64,000 nt of DNA from Diadema setosum (GCA_033980235.1 CM067062.1:10567027-10631026), one strand, 5' to 3'; numbered from the stretch's first letter, positions 15,901 through 26,489 are shown. The notes: generated by a model from the sequence alone, not told the origin. Numbers and translations: made by a program.

Positions 15901-18900
15901 ATTTCTTCCCCAGTGCAATGCCTGTGTGCTCGTATTCGCTATACGGATTTTTATCTCAGTCAAAGCGTTTCGGGACAAGTCAGAGAAGGAACAGTTTTTG
16001 TAAGTATTTTTAAACCCTTGATTCGATTCACCGCATCCTTATATCAATATCTTTAGCAATCTTCATGGTGTCATGTATACATGTAGATCTTAAAAGAGTA
16101 TCATAATTTCATGTTTTTCATCTCAAGAATAATTTTGGTAAAGTTATCACATTACCGTACATAGTACATGTATCTACAAAATCGACAATGCTATGAATGA
16201 TGATATAATTCGTGAACTTCGAATGAAAGCCAATCAATCTTTATATGTACTCTGTTAGTTAGTGTTAGTGCTCTCAAGACGCATTTCATACTCCTCGCCA
16301 ACCCCAAAGACAAAAGCAACAGCACAAAACTTTTTCACATTTCAGTTCATCGGCTCGGGCGGTTGCGATACTCCTTCCCATCTTGGGGATACAGTGGATT
16401 CTCGGATTTTTTGGCGGTATTCACGTAGTATTCTCCTACCTTTTCGTCATCGTGAACACCACGCAGGTAAGAAACCACGTGACTTGATTTGCAGTATGAC
16501 GTCAAGCATGGAGAGGGAGACAGAGAAGAGAGAAAGAGATATAGAAGGATAGAGATAATGAAAGTGATCTCAAGGAGTAAGAGGGCTATAGGGACACAGT
16601 AACTCCTGACTCCTCACACATGAATAAAAAATAACTTCACTATAAGTATAAGTGGCAGGGTTGGATCCAGGAATTCAGTAAAGGGGAGACGCCTTTACAA
16701 AATCAAAGGGGGCGCACCTGCCCCTCCCCATTTTTCCTTTTATTTCTTTTGTTTTAAATGAAAGTGAAAATCTCCCTTCCCTATATTTCGAACTCTTACT
16801 TTTGATTCTACAATTTCGAATGGACAGAATATAAACGACCCTTCATTTCATTAACACATGTTACATTTATATACGTTGCCTGCTGGCAATAATCATTGAA
16901 TTTCTTGTATGATATAGCTTATATTTTCATTCTTCTTTATCCGTAGGGCTCGACATTAGCGGTGGTCGATCCGGTGGCCCGGGGTCACCAAATATTGATG
17001 TCCGGCCACCAAATTTATCTTTTGGTTTCCCAATTGGGCAACTAAGATTCAAAGTTGATTGACATGTTTCCCTTTATTTATTTTTATCTTTTGGAATAAC
17101 CAAAATTTCAAATTAAAAATTTTTAGTGGTCCAAACGGGTCACAAGAGAAAAAAAGACAGTGCCAAACCCCATATGTATGATAACTGCAGTATAATCAGG
17201 GAGGTGGAAGAGTCTCTTCCACCTCCCTGGTATAATTTTTTTTTCCATATGCCAGCAAGAGTTTCGATGGAGCATCACAACAAACAAATGGTCACTTAAG
17301 GTATATCAGGATGAATAACTGAATTGTTTCATGCACAAATACATTTCACTCTTGATCAAGTTTTGTTTCTCTCATAACGATGTAGTATTAGGAAAAAAAG
17401 GAAGATTATTCATTATTTGATTTTTTTTTCATTGTCATTTCAGGGTGTTTTCATCTTGGTCTTTCAGATTCTTATGAATGATGAGGTAAGTCCTGAGGAC
17501 ATTAACTTTCAGGGTAACAGTTCGCTATTTCAAAGGCTCGTTATTCCAAAGGTTTGTTAATCCGAAAACTTTCATGAGGTTTGATATCCCGAAAGTTCGC
17601 TCATCCGAAAAGGAAATAAGGTTCGTAGTTCCGAAGATATGTTATAGTACGCTCTTCCTTTTCATTTTGGGATTAACGAACCTTATTTTGTTTTCGGAAG
17701 AGAACAAACCTTCGTCTAACGATACCTATTTTATCTTCGTAATAACAAACCTTCGAAATAACGAGCCTTAGGAATAATACCACATAATGGTCTATTGACA
17801 AACCCATTTTCACTTTCATATTATTGAACATCAAGGTTTTTAGGAAATTTTGCGTTTTGGAAAACAAAAATTGGAATAACGAGCCTTTTTTCAATTTCAG
17901 ATAACCATTACGTAATCCGCTTACTTCTTTGTTAAAATGTCGTTTCGTTTGAATTCACATGTATTTCTGTCTTTTAAAACACAAAAATACACATGTATAC
18001 ACACAACGCTAACAAATCAAACCTTGAGAACACGTGTTAATGTGATGTAATGTAAGTAGCGGTGTGTGACAGGCAAAGACTGCAATCTTCAGCAGGACAT
18101 AGAATGTAGGCCCTACAGACATAAGTCTGGAAAAGATTTGTTTTGGTAAAACAATAGCTACACAGTAGCTGAGGCCTATGTGAAATAGGCGCCATTTTCA
18201 CGTTTCACATTGAAGACAGTCATCGGACACCCCACCCCCACACATTTCCGTATCATCAAGGTTTTTCTTTGTACGTTTTGACTTTTGCTTATAGTTTCAG
18301 GGGAAATGAATTCACGTTCCCATCGGGCTAAACATTGCTTGAAGGAACAAGACTTAATCAAACTTAAGCTCAAACAATGGGTAGTATTTGTAAGCTTAAC
18401 GACTTAGACTATAAACCAGAAACACACAAACATAGAAATTGATGATTCAGTCGTGTATATTCAGATAACACCATGATTGTGATACCGTTTCACAAATTGT
18501 TGAGGTAAAATAACTTTATACGTCCTTTATTTTTTCCGTTTCTAGATAAACAGCAAGTTTTGTTCTCGTAGGAGAGCTGTCTCTCCGCAGTCTGGAACAT
18601 CTGAGGTAACCCTTGAAGATTGTTTTAACAGTGGTGGAAATTTGAGTAGTTTTTATATCAGTGTGGATGTATCATGTGAAATGGAATTGAATAGGAAGAG
18701 ATACTGACAGAACGGCTTTCGTTTCTTTCCAGAACGTGGGGAATGTATGACGCATTGTACAGATAGTTTTTAGCACTCTTGATAATAATGCGAGTATGTC
18801 TTTACAAATAATTCGATAATAAAAACACTGAATATGCTGAATTATATCATCATTTCATGTTGTAATCATTCCCTTTGCCTCTTCAGTGCTCTGTTATTCA

Positions 18901-20122
18901 TAAACCAATCAGTTCATCACTGTTCATACTTTATATCCGTTTTAAGAAATAAATTACAACCTCATCTTCTGTGGTATAACCCCTATCTAGCCACGACATG
19001 TATACCAGCGCTCCCCAATTTGAAATAAAGCTTCGCCGACCATCAGAAGCACAACCATTCCCCCCCCCCCCCCGTCATCAGCATGGTTGCATCTTCTTAT
19101 ACTTATTTCACTTCAGTTTTTCTAGAAGTGAGTTAATGTGGAACCCTATGTTATTCTACAAATTCTCCATATTTCATGACAGGAAAAGAGCGGGAAAGAT
19201 CGGGCATACAAGAGATTTGACACTACTCATTCAACTACTTCCACAGGTGAGAACTAGGCTGAGTCCTTTATTTTTACTTCAAAGAACTGCGCTAAAAAAA
19301 AAAAAGGATTGCTGATGTAATTCATGCTATGTTCTTCAATGATATGATGCAAAGAACAGACGTCAGAAAAAATCCAACCAACTCCATAATGAGCAAACCG
19401 GTCTAAAATGCTTTCGCATGGATTGGTACTAGCAAATAGCATTCAAAAGACCGTTCCTATAATCTGTCTTGAGAGATCAGATTATACCAAATTTATTGCA
19501 CCGCATATTTTCCTGTGTTGCATGGAAAAGATAAATTGCTCTCAAGTCGCTTCAGTGTTTGTGGCTCGGGATATGACTATTGATTTAGCGTTTGCCTTAT
19601 CCCCACCATTTCAAATTCTTCTATATCGGTTTTGCCATTTATTATGTCAAATGTTAATGATTTGCAATATGTTCCAATGACAGCAAGTCACTCTAGGAAT
19701 CATTTTGTGATTGTGTCATAAAACAAAGAGTAGTAGTAGTTGTTTCAAAGAGAATGACGAAGTCATTTTTAACAGAAAACCTGTTCTTTCTATTTTAAGC
19801 AAGTCAGTTTTTCTTCAGTATGTTAGGAATGAAAATTGATCATAATCTATGTCGTTTGACTAGTCTTTCACACACACATTTATATGCTTATTAAAAGGTA
19901 TTACAACCTGATGTGTCGATCACGCATTATATAAAGTTTATACTGTTGGCTATCATTTGCTCATCTATTTGTTATTTTGTTGTTTTTATTATTCATGTTT
20001 TGTGGCAGGCGGATTTAGTTCTTACCCAAGTGAATATATACCTACTCTGCAAATTATTACGATATAATTATGATTCCTTTTCAGGAACGGAGGCAACAAG
20101 TGTGGCGACGGCTTCTTTGTAA
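238..20122 (+). CDS. Adhesion G-protein-coupled receptor with Ly6/uPAR-like domain, 20 exons, 5' partial
   Basis: Exons: 238-466, 2194-2537, 3303-3341, 5434-5548, 6374-6535, 7416-7488, 8554-8656, 9990-10036, 10482-10596, 11285-11388, 12369-12471, 13378-13528, 13952-14024, 15363-15429, 15914-15999, 16346-16466, 17444-17485, 18546-18605, 19183-19246, 20085-20122. Each is bounded by AG and GT, all phases agree across junctions, and the summed length is 2,136 nt, ending in TAA. Order of domains: Ly6/uPAR-type cysteines, Ser/Thr/Pro stalk, GAIN domain, GPS, seven transmembrane helices, short cytoplasmic tail. Adhesion GPCRs are surface receptors that autoproteolyse at the GPS and signal through a tethered agonist. 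The first visible exon starts in phase 0 and has no Met, so the signal peptide lies upstream of the window. The acceptors at 13377 (weak pyrimidine tract) and the donor at 6536 are the least certain choices. I cannot assign a vertebrate subfamily. The receptor class is very secure; exact exon edges are somewhat less so. Confidence 0.93.
861..910 (+). repeat. LINE 3' tail in receptor intron
   Basis: AATAAA at 863-868 followed by repeats of TTGAA/TTGAATTGAA. The same layout ends the LINE near 34.75 kb and the relics at 40.35 and 45.94 kb, so this is probably a 5'-truncated non-LTR insertion. The left boundary is not visible. The rest of the 467-2193 intron shows only A/T-rich sequence. Confidence 0.5.
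2194..2537 (+). CDS. Receptor exon: Ser/Thr/Pro-rich mucin-like stalk
   Basis: About 114 codons dominated by Ser, Thr and Pro (for example TSSPSTAEMQTSPPTTSEIQ), a composition typical of heavily O-glycosylated extracellular stalks. The acceptor follows a good pyrimidine tract and the donor is CAA|GTAAGT. Open reading continues past the donor into a poly-A run and intron, so length of the open frame alone overstates the exon. It probably holds the GAIN domain away from the Ly6 module. Confidence 0.82.
3303..10036 (+). CDS. Receptor exons: linker and GAIN domain
   Basis: Six exons: 3303-3341 (KCVQTATDNWVEQ), 5434-5548 (acidic helical stretch with LISNLDHFEETLLSQTELQ), 6374-6535 (NFTHEETLGAESAIFIEIPS), 7416-7488 (NNGEIWVIVRVLHGVGNLSV), 8554-8656 (INSSIISIQTSSSATYLLQN) and 9990-10036 (IESDNYCAFWNTSAE). 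Alternating hydrophobic beta strands followed by a CAFW-type strand are characteristic of the GAIN beta-sandwich. The second exon resembles the helical GAIN subdomain A. N-x-S/T glycosylation sites are visible. Phase continuity (0-0, 0-1, 1-1, 1-2, 2-0, 0-2) supports every junction. For the 6374 exon a second possible donor after 6509 would change phase and break the frame into the next exon, so 6535 was chosen. Confidence 0.85.
3829..3990. repeat. (TA)n microsatellite with interspersed GTATA blocks
   Basis: A long run of alternating T and A, then blocks of TATATGTATATAGG-like sequence repeated twice. It lies inside the receptor intron 3342-5433. The Tyr/Ile-rich open frames here on both strands are products of the repeat. 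Confidence 0.95.
7668..8012. mobile_element. Fold-back MITE in receptor intron
   Basis: Begins TACCCCCATTCCAC and ends with the complement GTGGAATGGGGGTA. The two arms (about 7668-7805 and 7870-8012) are imperfect complements over their whole length, including the shared words TCATCGGAAGC and GAATCCGAC, leaving a loop of roughly 65 nt. No coding capacity. It is a non-autonomous hairpin transposon; superfamily cannot be named from the ends. Confidence 0.75.
9271..9340 (-). repeat. tRNA-derived relic (SINE head or tRNA pseudogene)
   Basis: On the minus strand a B-box-like GGGTTCGAATCC (9279-9290) and an A-box-like TGGTATAGTACATGAGGG (about 9315-9332) are spaced as in a tRNA. No convincing acceptor stem is seen, so a functional tRNA is unlikely. 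It sits in the receptor intron 8657-9989. Confidence 0.45.
10482..10596 (+). CDS. Receptor exon: GPS autoproteolysis motif
   Basis: The exon reads YNEWSTEGCY, then CRDFLCTCECDHLTNFALLV. The spacing W...GC...C.C.CDHLTNFA is the canonical GPS. Cleavage in this family occurs between Leu and Thr of HLT; the residues NFALLV after it form the tethered agonist. All key residues (two Cys pairs, His, Leu, Thr) are present, so this receptor should be cleavage-competent. Enters in phase 2 and leaves in phase 0. Confidence 0.95.
11285..17485 (+). CDS. Receptor exons: seven-transmembrane domain
   Basis: TM1 11285-11388 (LTIIGTALSLVALAIALILL), TM2 12369-12471 (FLLYNQCITLFLAQLIFITA), ECL1 to TM4 start 13378-13528 (ILCRVVAGLMHFLLLAVMTW, then KLRRV), TM4 13952-14024 (LPLLIVGISAAADRN), ECL2/TM5 15363-15429 (CWLRASRGGLWAFLGPVLFV), TM5/ICL3 15914-15999 (CNACVLVFAIRIFISVKAF), TM6 16346-16466 (AVAILLPILGIQWILGFFGG), TM7 17444-17485 (GVFILVFQILMNDE). 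The ECL1 and ECL2 cysteines that form the conserved disulphide are both present, as is the TM6 PILGIQWILGFF block typical of class B2 receptors. Many small exons through the 7TM region are usual for this family. Confidence 0.94.
11790..12175. repeat. Dispersed repeat with GGTCAAA motifs, inverted copy of part of 57.29-57.69 kb
   Basis: Contains AGGTCAAA and GGGTCAAAAGTCAAG words, an 'atctcgg' phrase and a GTGAACATTCAACACATTTGT stretch (20 of these bases shown) that reads as the complement of sequence near 57.29 kb. It lies in the receptor intron between TM1 and TM2. Confidence 0.6.
16660..16780 (+). repeat. Dispersed 'GGATCCAGGAATTC' repeat
   Basis: The phrase GGATCCAGGAATTC, then AAAGGGG, a G-rich part and TTTATTTCTTTTGTTTT recurs at about 38357-38510. 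No coding capacity. It is in the receptor intron 16467-17443. Confidence 0.55.
17197..17229. mobile_element. 33-bp perfect palindrome flanked by GTATAAT duplication
   Basis: Arms CAGGGAGGTGGAAGAG and CTCTTCCACCTCCCTG are exact complements around a single central T. GTATAAT stands immediately on both sides. This looks like two transposon termini joined end to end with a target duplication. A related half, AATCAGGGAGGTG, occurs at about 5615-5627. Confidence 0.6.
17500..17890. repeat. Degenerate minisatellite around TTCGTTATTCCGAAA
   Basis: Short variants of 'gttcgttattccgaa' alternate with complements such as 'ttcggaa...aacgaacc' over about 390 nt. Similar words appear at 53.23-53.48 kb. It lies between the TM7 and tail exons of the receptor and adds no coding sequence. 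Confidence 0.55.
18546..20122 (+). CDS. Receptor exons: cytoplasmic tail, long form
   Basis: Exons 18546-18605 (INSKFCSRRRAVSPQSGTSE), 19183-19246 (EKSGKDRAYKRFDTTHSTTS) and 20085-20122 (TEATSVATASL, stop). The tail is short, basic near the membrane and rich in Ser/Thr, so it could be phosphorylated. Terminal AATAAA lies about 100 nt downstream of the stop. An alternative terminal exon competes at 18733-18750. Confidence 0.75.
18733..18750 (+). CDS. Possible alternative terminal exon of the receptor, short form
   Basis: After a good acceptor (TTTCTTTCCAG) the phase-0 reading is N-V-G-N-V then TGA. An AATAAA follows at 18818-18823, about 70 nt beyond the stop. Using it would replace the last 33 or so residues of the long tail by five. 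This may be a real alternative last exon or a chance acceptor plus stop. Confidence 0.3.
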   Translation, partial: NVGNV

Positions 20123-20223
20123 TTGCACACCAAATTCTGGAGAAAAATATCCAATATTTTATAACTTTAATTTGATTTAATTTCCTTAGCTATGTATACG
20201 GATGTAAACAAACCGTTTCGTTT

Positions 20224-20229
20224 AATAAA
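20224..20229 (+). promoter_or_regulatory. Polyadenylation signal of the receptor gene
   Basis: AATAAA about 100 nt after the TAA at 20120-20122, the first such hexamer downstream of the last exon. Confidence 0.6.
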
Positions 20230-20966
20230 AGGCTGTGTTGTTCTGTTTTTCCCAACCTAGAAGAACCTAGAAGTGGGTAATGTAGTATACAGAGTTATGG
20301 ATTATAGCAAAGTTTGTGCTCTCAAAATCATTTTTGTTTGTCTCTCCGCGCACATGCTTGGAGCATTACTCATGACCGTTGAAGCATGAAGCACAATCCA
20401 TTGTTAAAGCAATAGCATTAGAGTAATTCTGCCTGTGATGAAAGGGAGATCTGAGGATGTAAATGCCAATGTCAAACCTGTGATATGTATCCCTATTTGA
20501 TATCATAATGTCCTATTCACACCAAATTTAGGTATTCAAGGGGATATGAAATAATATCATATCAAGATGTGGTCGCAGATGTTACCTCCATTGTAATATC
20601 CCCTAATAATGTTTTAATTTGATGATCTTTAAAGATACGGATTGCAGAACAAAAGACACATTTATCAAGTTCAAACTTTGTAATACAGATGTTCTTCTAA
20701 CATACTATGTAATACTTCCTCAGAAAAAAACCAGCCTGCAGTCCAAATACGTAGATAAAACTAATTAGCTATTCAAACTTAAAATGTTGATACATAAAAG
20801 AGCATATTATAGTCTTGAGTTGTAAATGATATTGCTTTGTGCATGGAAATCAAAATGTCTTTGAACTGTCATGTACCACGTCTCAAACTGCCTTCCTGAA
20901 CATCTAACGTAGCTAGAGAAACTGTTATCATTGGAAGTAGAACGTTAAAGTTTAAAAAAGTTTCAA

Positions 20967-21322
20967 GGGCGGTGAGTTGGCTCAGTCGGTAGCGCGTCTG
21001 CCTCACGATCACGCGGCCCGGGTTCGAACTCGAGTCTGGACTGAGCAATGTTGTGTGTAAACATACCGTCCCCTCTAGCAAGAGGCAAAACACTCTGTCC
21101 CTCGGATAGGACATAAAATGGAGGTCCCGTGTATGAGAGAGTCACAGCTCATGCACGTAAAAGATCCCGCTTCATTCATTCATCGCAAAGAGCAGGGTGT
21201 CTAACCCGGTGAAGTGGTCCCATCCCACATCCAACTGGACCCCATGGAAGACCAGCTTAGTGTAGCTGAATATGGGCTATCCAGCCATCTTCACAGGTGG
21301 AAAATGAACAACAACAACAACA
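20967..21322 (+). mobile_element. tRNA-derived SINE
   Basis: The 5' part carries a pol III A box TGGCTCAGTCGG (20978-20989) and B box GGTTCGAACTC (21021-21031). It is followed by about 260 nt of unrelated body including CACGTAAAAGATCCCGCT and ends in an (AAC)n tail. This tRNA head, body and simple tail is the standard SINE plan. The head-to-body length and tail make it a retroposon rather than a tRNA gene. Confidence 0.85.
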
Positions 21323-22623
21323 ATCCAGTACTATTCACGTGCTGATACTTGCCCTGTATGAGTATCACTACCAGAGTAGGCGGATAGAACTATATGCTTA
21401 CCTTTGTCTCGCGATATTGTTGCAAAGCAATTTCTCCTATAAGTTGCAAGTTGGTTAAGTCAGTCATTAGGATATGCAATGTCACAATTTTTTAGATAAC
21501 AGTGTTTAAGAAATAGTTTCACATGGCAGACAATCTAATTCATCTGTCAACGTCGTACATAGTAATAACAAGTATTTTATTACTTGCATATTGTTATTCG
21601 AAAATTGGTTGTGTTAATGCTACCATTCTTTGTAACGTTAACATTCAGTCTTTACATTCCTCTGCAGCAGCACATTCAGTTCGCATTTTTTAAGGAAACG
21701 CACACAACACGTTATATTTTTTGCATGGCCAATTGATATCTTATAAGACTATACTTTCTGGTATGTTTTTTAATTGAGAATCAAATTGCACTCTAAAATT
21801 AATTAGGAAAATTTGTATGTAAAATTCATTGTATGTTAAAGACACCGATACATAAACTGTTCAAGATAAATCCAGATTGATTCATCTATTCATGAAATTA
21901 ATAAATGATTTAGAAGCTGTAATATGGTTGAATTCATTTTATTTAGCTGCATTGATAACTTACACTGTTATAGCAATTTGAGATTCTTAATTCATGCTTC
22001 CTCCTTTTTTCTATACTTTTCACTTCACTCCTGTCTGATGCCATGAAATTTTAAAGCTATGTAATCGCTTAAATTACTCATGTATGCGAAATGACAATGA
22101 ACCGTCTTAATATCTGCGTATTCAAAGATATATCTGCAGACATAATCACCACACAAAGTTTAAGTGCACTCATTTTTGTTTGTTTTTGTCTCTAATTTGT
22201 TCTGTTGTGCAATGTGTTCAAAGATGTTTTTAGATCCAACCCAACGAGTGTTTACTCAGTGCTGCCATCATCAATTTGTGCCATTCGCCTTTCATCTTTC
22301 ATCGCTGTTCTGTATTTTATTCTCAGTGGTGTTTGAAGCCTTGAAATATGATCTACTATGCACACCATAGAAAAATCCATTAAAAAGATCACACTGTGAA
22401 TAAAAAAAACACTTTATAAATAATATATGCCTTTTTCCATAAATTTGATTGGCCAATACAAGCGTTTTTTTTTTGTTTTTTGTTTTTTGTTTTTGTTTTT
22501 TTTTTTTTTGGGGGGGGGCAATTCCTTCGTCTGAATGTTTACGAGTCTGTGTGAGCACGAGAGCTTTCCTTTTTCCATTTTCTCTCTCTCTCTATCCCTC
22601 TCTCTCGGTCCCCCTCTCTCTCT

Positions 22624-22624
22624 T

Positions 22625-22651
<27 letters not shown>
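22624..22651. repeat. (TA)n microsatellite next to a TC-rich run
   Basis: A CTCTCTC-rich stretch from about 22580 passes into (TA)n. No other feature. Confidence 0.9.
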
Positions 22652-22655
<4 letters not shown>

Positions 22656-24008
22656 TATTCTGAAATCTCGGTGGCCCACATTTATGTATAGTGTGGCCCG
22701 AAATAACGGCAAAAAATAACAATCCATTTTGAACATTGCTTGTCCTATTGGGCCACCAAAAAAAAAAAAAAAAAAAAGAAGCTTTATTGGGCCCAGGCAA
22801 CCAGACGTCATTTCATATTTTTGTGACGGGAAGGAGGAGCTATTGGACGTAATTATATAGTTGCCCATAATGTCCATAAGGTGCATTAGATCTTTCGACG
22901 GGTTTTTTTTTTTGTGGCCTTGGAATTCAATAAAATTAAAAAGAAAAACTACTTACGTCTGAAAATGTTCTAAGTTATCCAGGTAAAGTAGATCATGAAC
23001 TGTTTCAGTAAATCTAGTCAATTGGACTTACTTGTATTTTGGAGTAGCGACGTTTCACGTACTCTCCGTGTTTTTTTTTTTCACAATACGTCTCAATTGT
23101 AACGAAATTCTTTTATTAAAAAGAAAATGAACCAAAATATTGTGGATTAAGCTAACTCCCTAGGCTTTCAACCATTTGACTTCAAATCTGCACTTACGAT
23201 CTCCATAGTGTGTAGACGTGTGTTTCATCAATGTCAAACAATGGGTTGCCATGTCTTTCTATTTTGTTCTGTTTCGCTCTATAATAGCACTACTCTCTCT
23301 CTCTCGTCGCTGCTTGTATATTAAAGTATTAATACTGAATCGTTGTCTGCACACTAGAGAAAATTACCCCCCCCCCAAAAAAAAAAAGATTTAACAAAAA
23401 AAAAATCACCTGATGATCAGATAATGGCTTTTCTCTACCCCTACTAAACGAGGATAATACCGAGATCTACTGTCGGTTTTATCACGATTGCAATTAGGAA
23501 TATTGGTTACCAATGAATTTCCATCACTTCTGATGTAGATCTATACACGGCAATAGTCCGATAAACTATGAATAAAGTCAATGGCATGCGTCGAAACGTT
23601 CTAAAGGCCAGATGGATAAATTTTACATGTGTGTTCATATTTTATGTAGGGGCCCATATTAATATGGTTGTGCGTGTGTGTTTGTCTGTGACCATACATG
23701 CCTATGTCGTCATGATTTCATGCGTTCATTCCTACGACAGATATCACGCATGTTCAGAGTAGCGAAGTGTTATATTTTCTTGTATAATTTTTGTACAATT
23801 ATTTGAATTACAGCAAGCCTTGAATTTCCACTCTTGTTTCATGAGCATATACAAATAGTGAATAGATATAAATTTACATACTGATATCTAGATGTATACA
23901 TATCTGTGTGTGTGCGTGGTTACAGGACGGAATAAGATATATTAGCATCGAGTTCGCAACAACAAAAAAATAGTATAGGGATATTTGAAATGTCTTGTAG
24001 ACACCATT

Positions 24009-24012
<4 letters not shown>

Positions 24013-24054
<42 letters not shown>
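24013..24054. repeat. (TG)n microsatellite
   Basis: About 21 TG dinucleotides without interruption. Confidence 0.95.
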
Positions 24055-24059
<5 letters not shown>

Positions 24060-24255
24060 GGTCGCCGTTGTATCCCCTTGAGCTATCCGGTAGCAGAGAC
24101 GTTCCCGTCTTGCCTATATGAATGTTTCATACTGCGACCTAAGATGAGCAAAACATACGAAAATAAAATGTCTTTGAGCACAACACCGTCTGATACAAAG
24201 GCCATTATATATAGGCCTACCTATACACAAAACTGGCTGTTATGATAATGTGGTG

Positions 24256-24345
24256 TTCATGTTAATGAGCACTGTGGCAGAATGTCATAGATTTCAGTTC
24301 TTCATGTTAATGAGCACTGTGGCAGAATGTCATAGATTTCAGTTC
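24256..24345 (+). repeat. 45-bp perfect tandem duplication
   Basis: Bases 24256-24300 and 24301-24345 are identical, beginning TTCATGTTAATGAGCACTG. The absence of any difference suggests a recent event or an assembly artefact. Confidence 0.95.
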
Positions 24346-25469
24346 ATACCTGTTTGTTATTTTGGTGTCCTTGCTCTTAACTATAATGAACTGCAGCATG
24401 GTCAATTGCCTCATAGAATGTTGAACTATGTATGATCCTATATTTTGTTCTTCCTGATCTTTACATTGAAATATTGCGCTTTTCATCATCAAGCGTACAG
24501 TAGAAGTAGGCCTTTGAAAAAAAAAAACCAACTGATTTCAATTACCGTTGTCAGACAGTGACAGGATGAAACGTCTGTTTCGCTGTCATGGCAACAAAGC
24601 ATTTCATACATTTTAGATTTCATGAGAAAAAAAAAATACATTCTGTGGGTCGAAAGAAAAGCAAACCTAACTAAAAATAAAAAACAAAAAAGTTTTGTCT
24701 CGGTCTTCATCAGCATTTAAAAAAGAATTCGTGATTTAATATATTCAACCGTTTAATGTCTGCATGCAATCCTGAAAGAAAAAACGACAACATTTAAACT
24801 TTTTTTGCCATTGAGTCAAATAATCATGCACAAATTTCATACACATACTTATTGATAGGAAACGAATGTGTCAAGGAGAAGATTAAGGATTTAATGTGGT
24901 TTTTTTTTTTTGGTAGCATGAGTGATGTGGAAAACTATATATACATATGTCTATAATACATGTTCATGACTATACTTTATGACTCTCGGAAGAAATTTCC
25001 TATTTGGTGGGAGTAATTATTCATTTTTTTGTAGGATTGACTGGGAACTGAATATGCCTTGCTCTTTTTCTACTTTAATTCAAGACAAATTGCCAGTCGT
25101 GAAGGACGCAGTAACATGTGACAAGTTGCCTAGCAACCGTGTTTCTTTATATCAAAACATCAACGACTATTTCCATAAAATAATAATTGTGAGGGGAAGG
25201 CTCACTCTTGTGAACCTTTCAAGGTCCCCCATCAGATAATTGCTATTCATGTTCATGATAAAGTCTATGGCAGTCGCTGTCTGCTTGATCATCAAGAATA
25301 TCACATTGCATGGAAGAGAACGTAGTTATCTCTGTAATACATGAGTCCCTCCCTATATAATACTCCTGAATTTTAACAAGTGATTATTCCTAAATCATAT
25401 CTAAGACAGCCACTTGTGAATTTGTTTTAAGGAATGTGTTGGACGGATAAGATGTATGCATCTCACTTC

Positions 25470-25473
<4 letters not shown>

Positions 25474-25519
<46 letters not shown>
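25474..25519. repeat. (GT)n microsatellite
   Basis: About 22 GT dinucleotides. Confidence 0.95.
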
Positions 25520-26150
25520 GGTGTAAATTGTGAATTTGTAATCGACTTTTATTGTCAATTATTGAACATGAGTCTAAACATCCGCATTCGACGATGATTT
25601 CTACTCGATACACAACTGTGGTATCACGAGTATTGTCTTAGCTCCCAAGAAAAATTAGGATCCCATATGTTTTGTACTAAACAATATAGACTGACCTTTG
25701 GTTTTAAGTATTCATATCAACTCAGGTCTATACTTTCACTCTAAACCTATATCCTTGATTTCGACAGACTGATTCAAACATAGCCGTTAAAGGTAAAACT
25801 ACTTCATCACACCAAGTTTTGTACAGACAAAATGCTAAAGAAGACCAAATTGCAAAAGCTTCAACGTAATCCAGCTGGCATTCTGCGACCTCCCTTGTCT
25901 TCATTTGTCAAGATCATATACATATATTCTTCTTAAAACTCATCTTTTTTCCATATCGATTCCTTCCCTAAGTTAATGTGCTGAGTCTAACACAATTATT
26001 GTATGTGTTTATTTACTGGTACACACTGATTTATGTCATGTTATTCTTACTTGTATTTTGGCTTGTTTGTTATCTTTTTATTTTCCTTTCGTCTTTTCCA
26101 GTTTTCCTTTTGAGTTTAGAAACATTGTATTAAGCGCATTACAAATGTAT

Positions 26151-26403
26151 AATATCAAGAGTAAAAGTAGTCCCATAAAAACACCGCAGAAGCCAAAAAT
26201 TAGACTGACGTTTTGTTGTCTGTAGCTTTTTGTTGTTATTTTTTTGTGTGTCTTGGCAACTTATGCGTCTCCTCAGTTTCTTGCATCTATTTCTTTATAT
26301 TCAGACTTACTTTGATAAACTTGATAACGGTCTTTGACCGAAACGTCAGTCCAATTTTTTGGCTCCTGCGGTGTTTTTATACGACTGCTTTTAATCTTGA
26401 TAT
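26151..26403. mobile_element. Hairpin MITE-like element
   Basis: Arms 26151-26213 and 26341-26403 are complementary over about 60 nt with few mismatches. Shared words include AATATCAAGA, AAAAACACCGCAG and GACTGACGTTT. The loop is about 127 nt. No coding capacity. Confidence 0.65.
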
Positions 26404-26450
26404 TTATTTATTACACATCGACGCAGAACTTTCATATTTTGATATACAGT

Positions 26451-26489
<39 letters not shown>

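Noticed and set aside
15687..16056. Two overlapping open frames near the receptor TM5 region
   Set aside because: The third frame, bounded by AG at 15913 and GT at 16000, continues TM5 in phase; the others lack family features.
20968..21050. Functional tRNA gene
   Set aside because: A and B boxes are present but a long SINE body and (AAC)n tail follow, and the acceptor stem does not pair convincingly.
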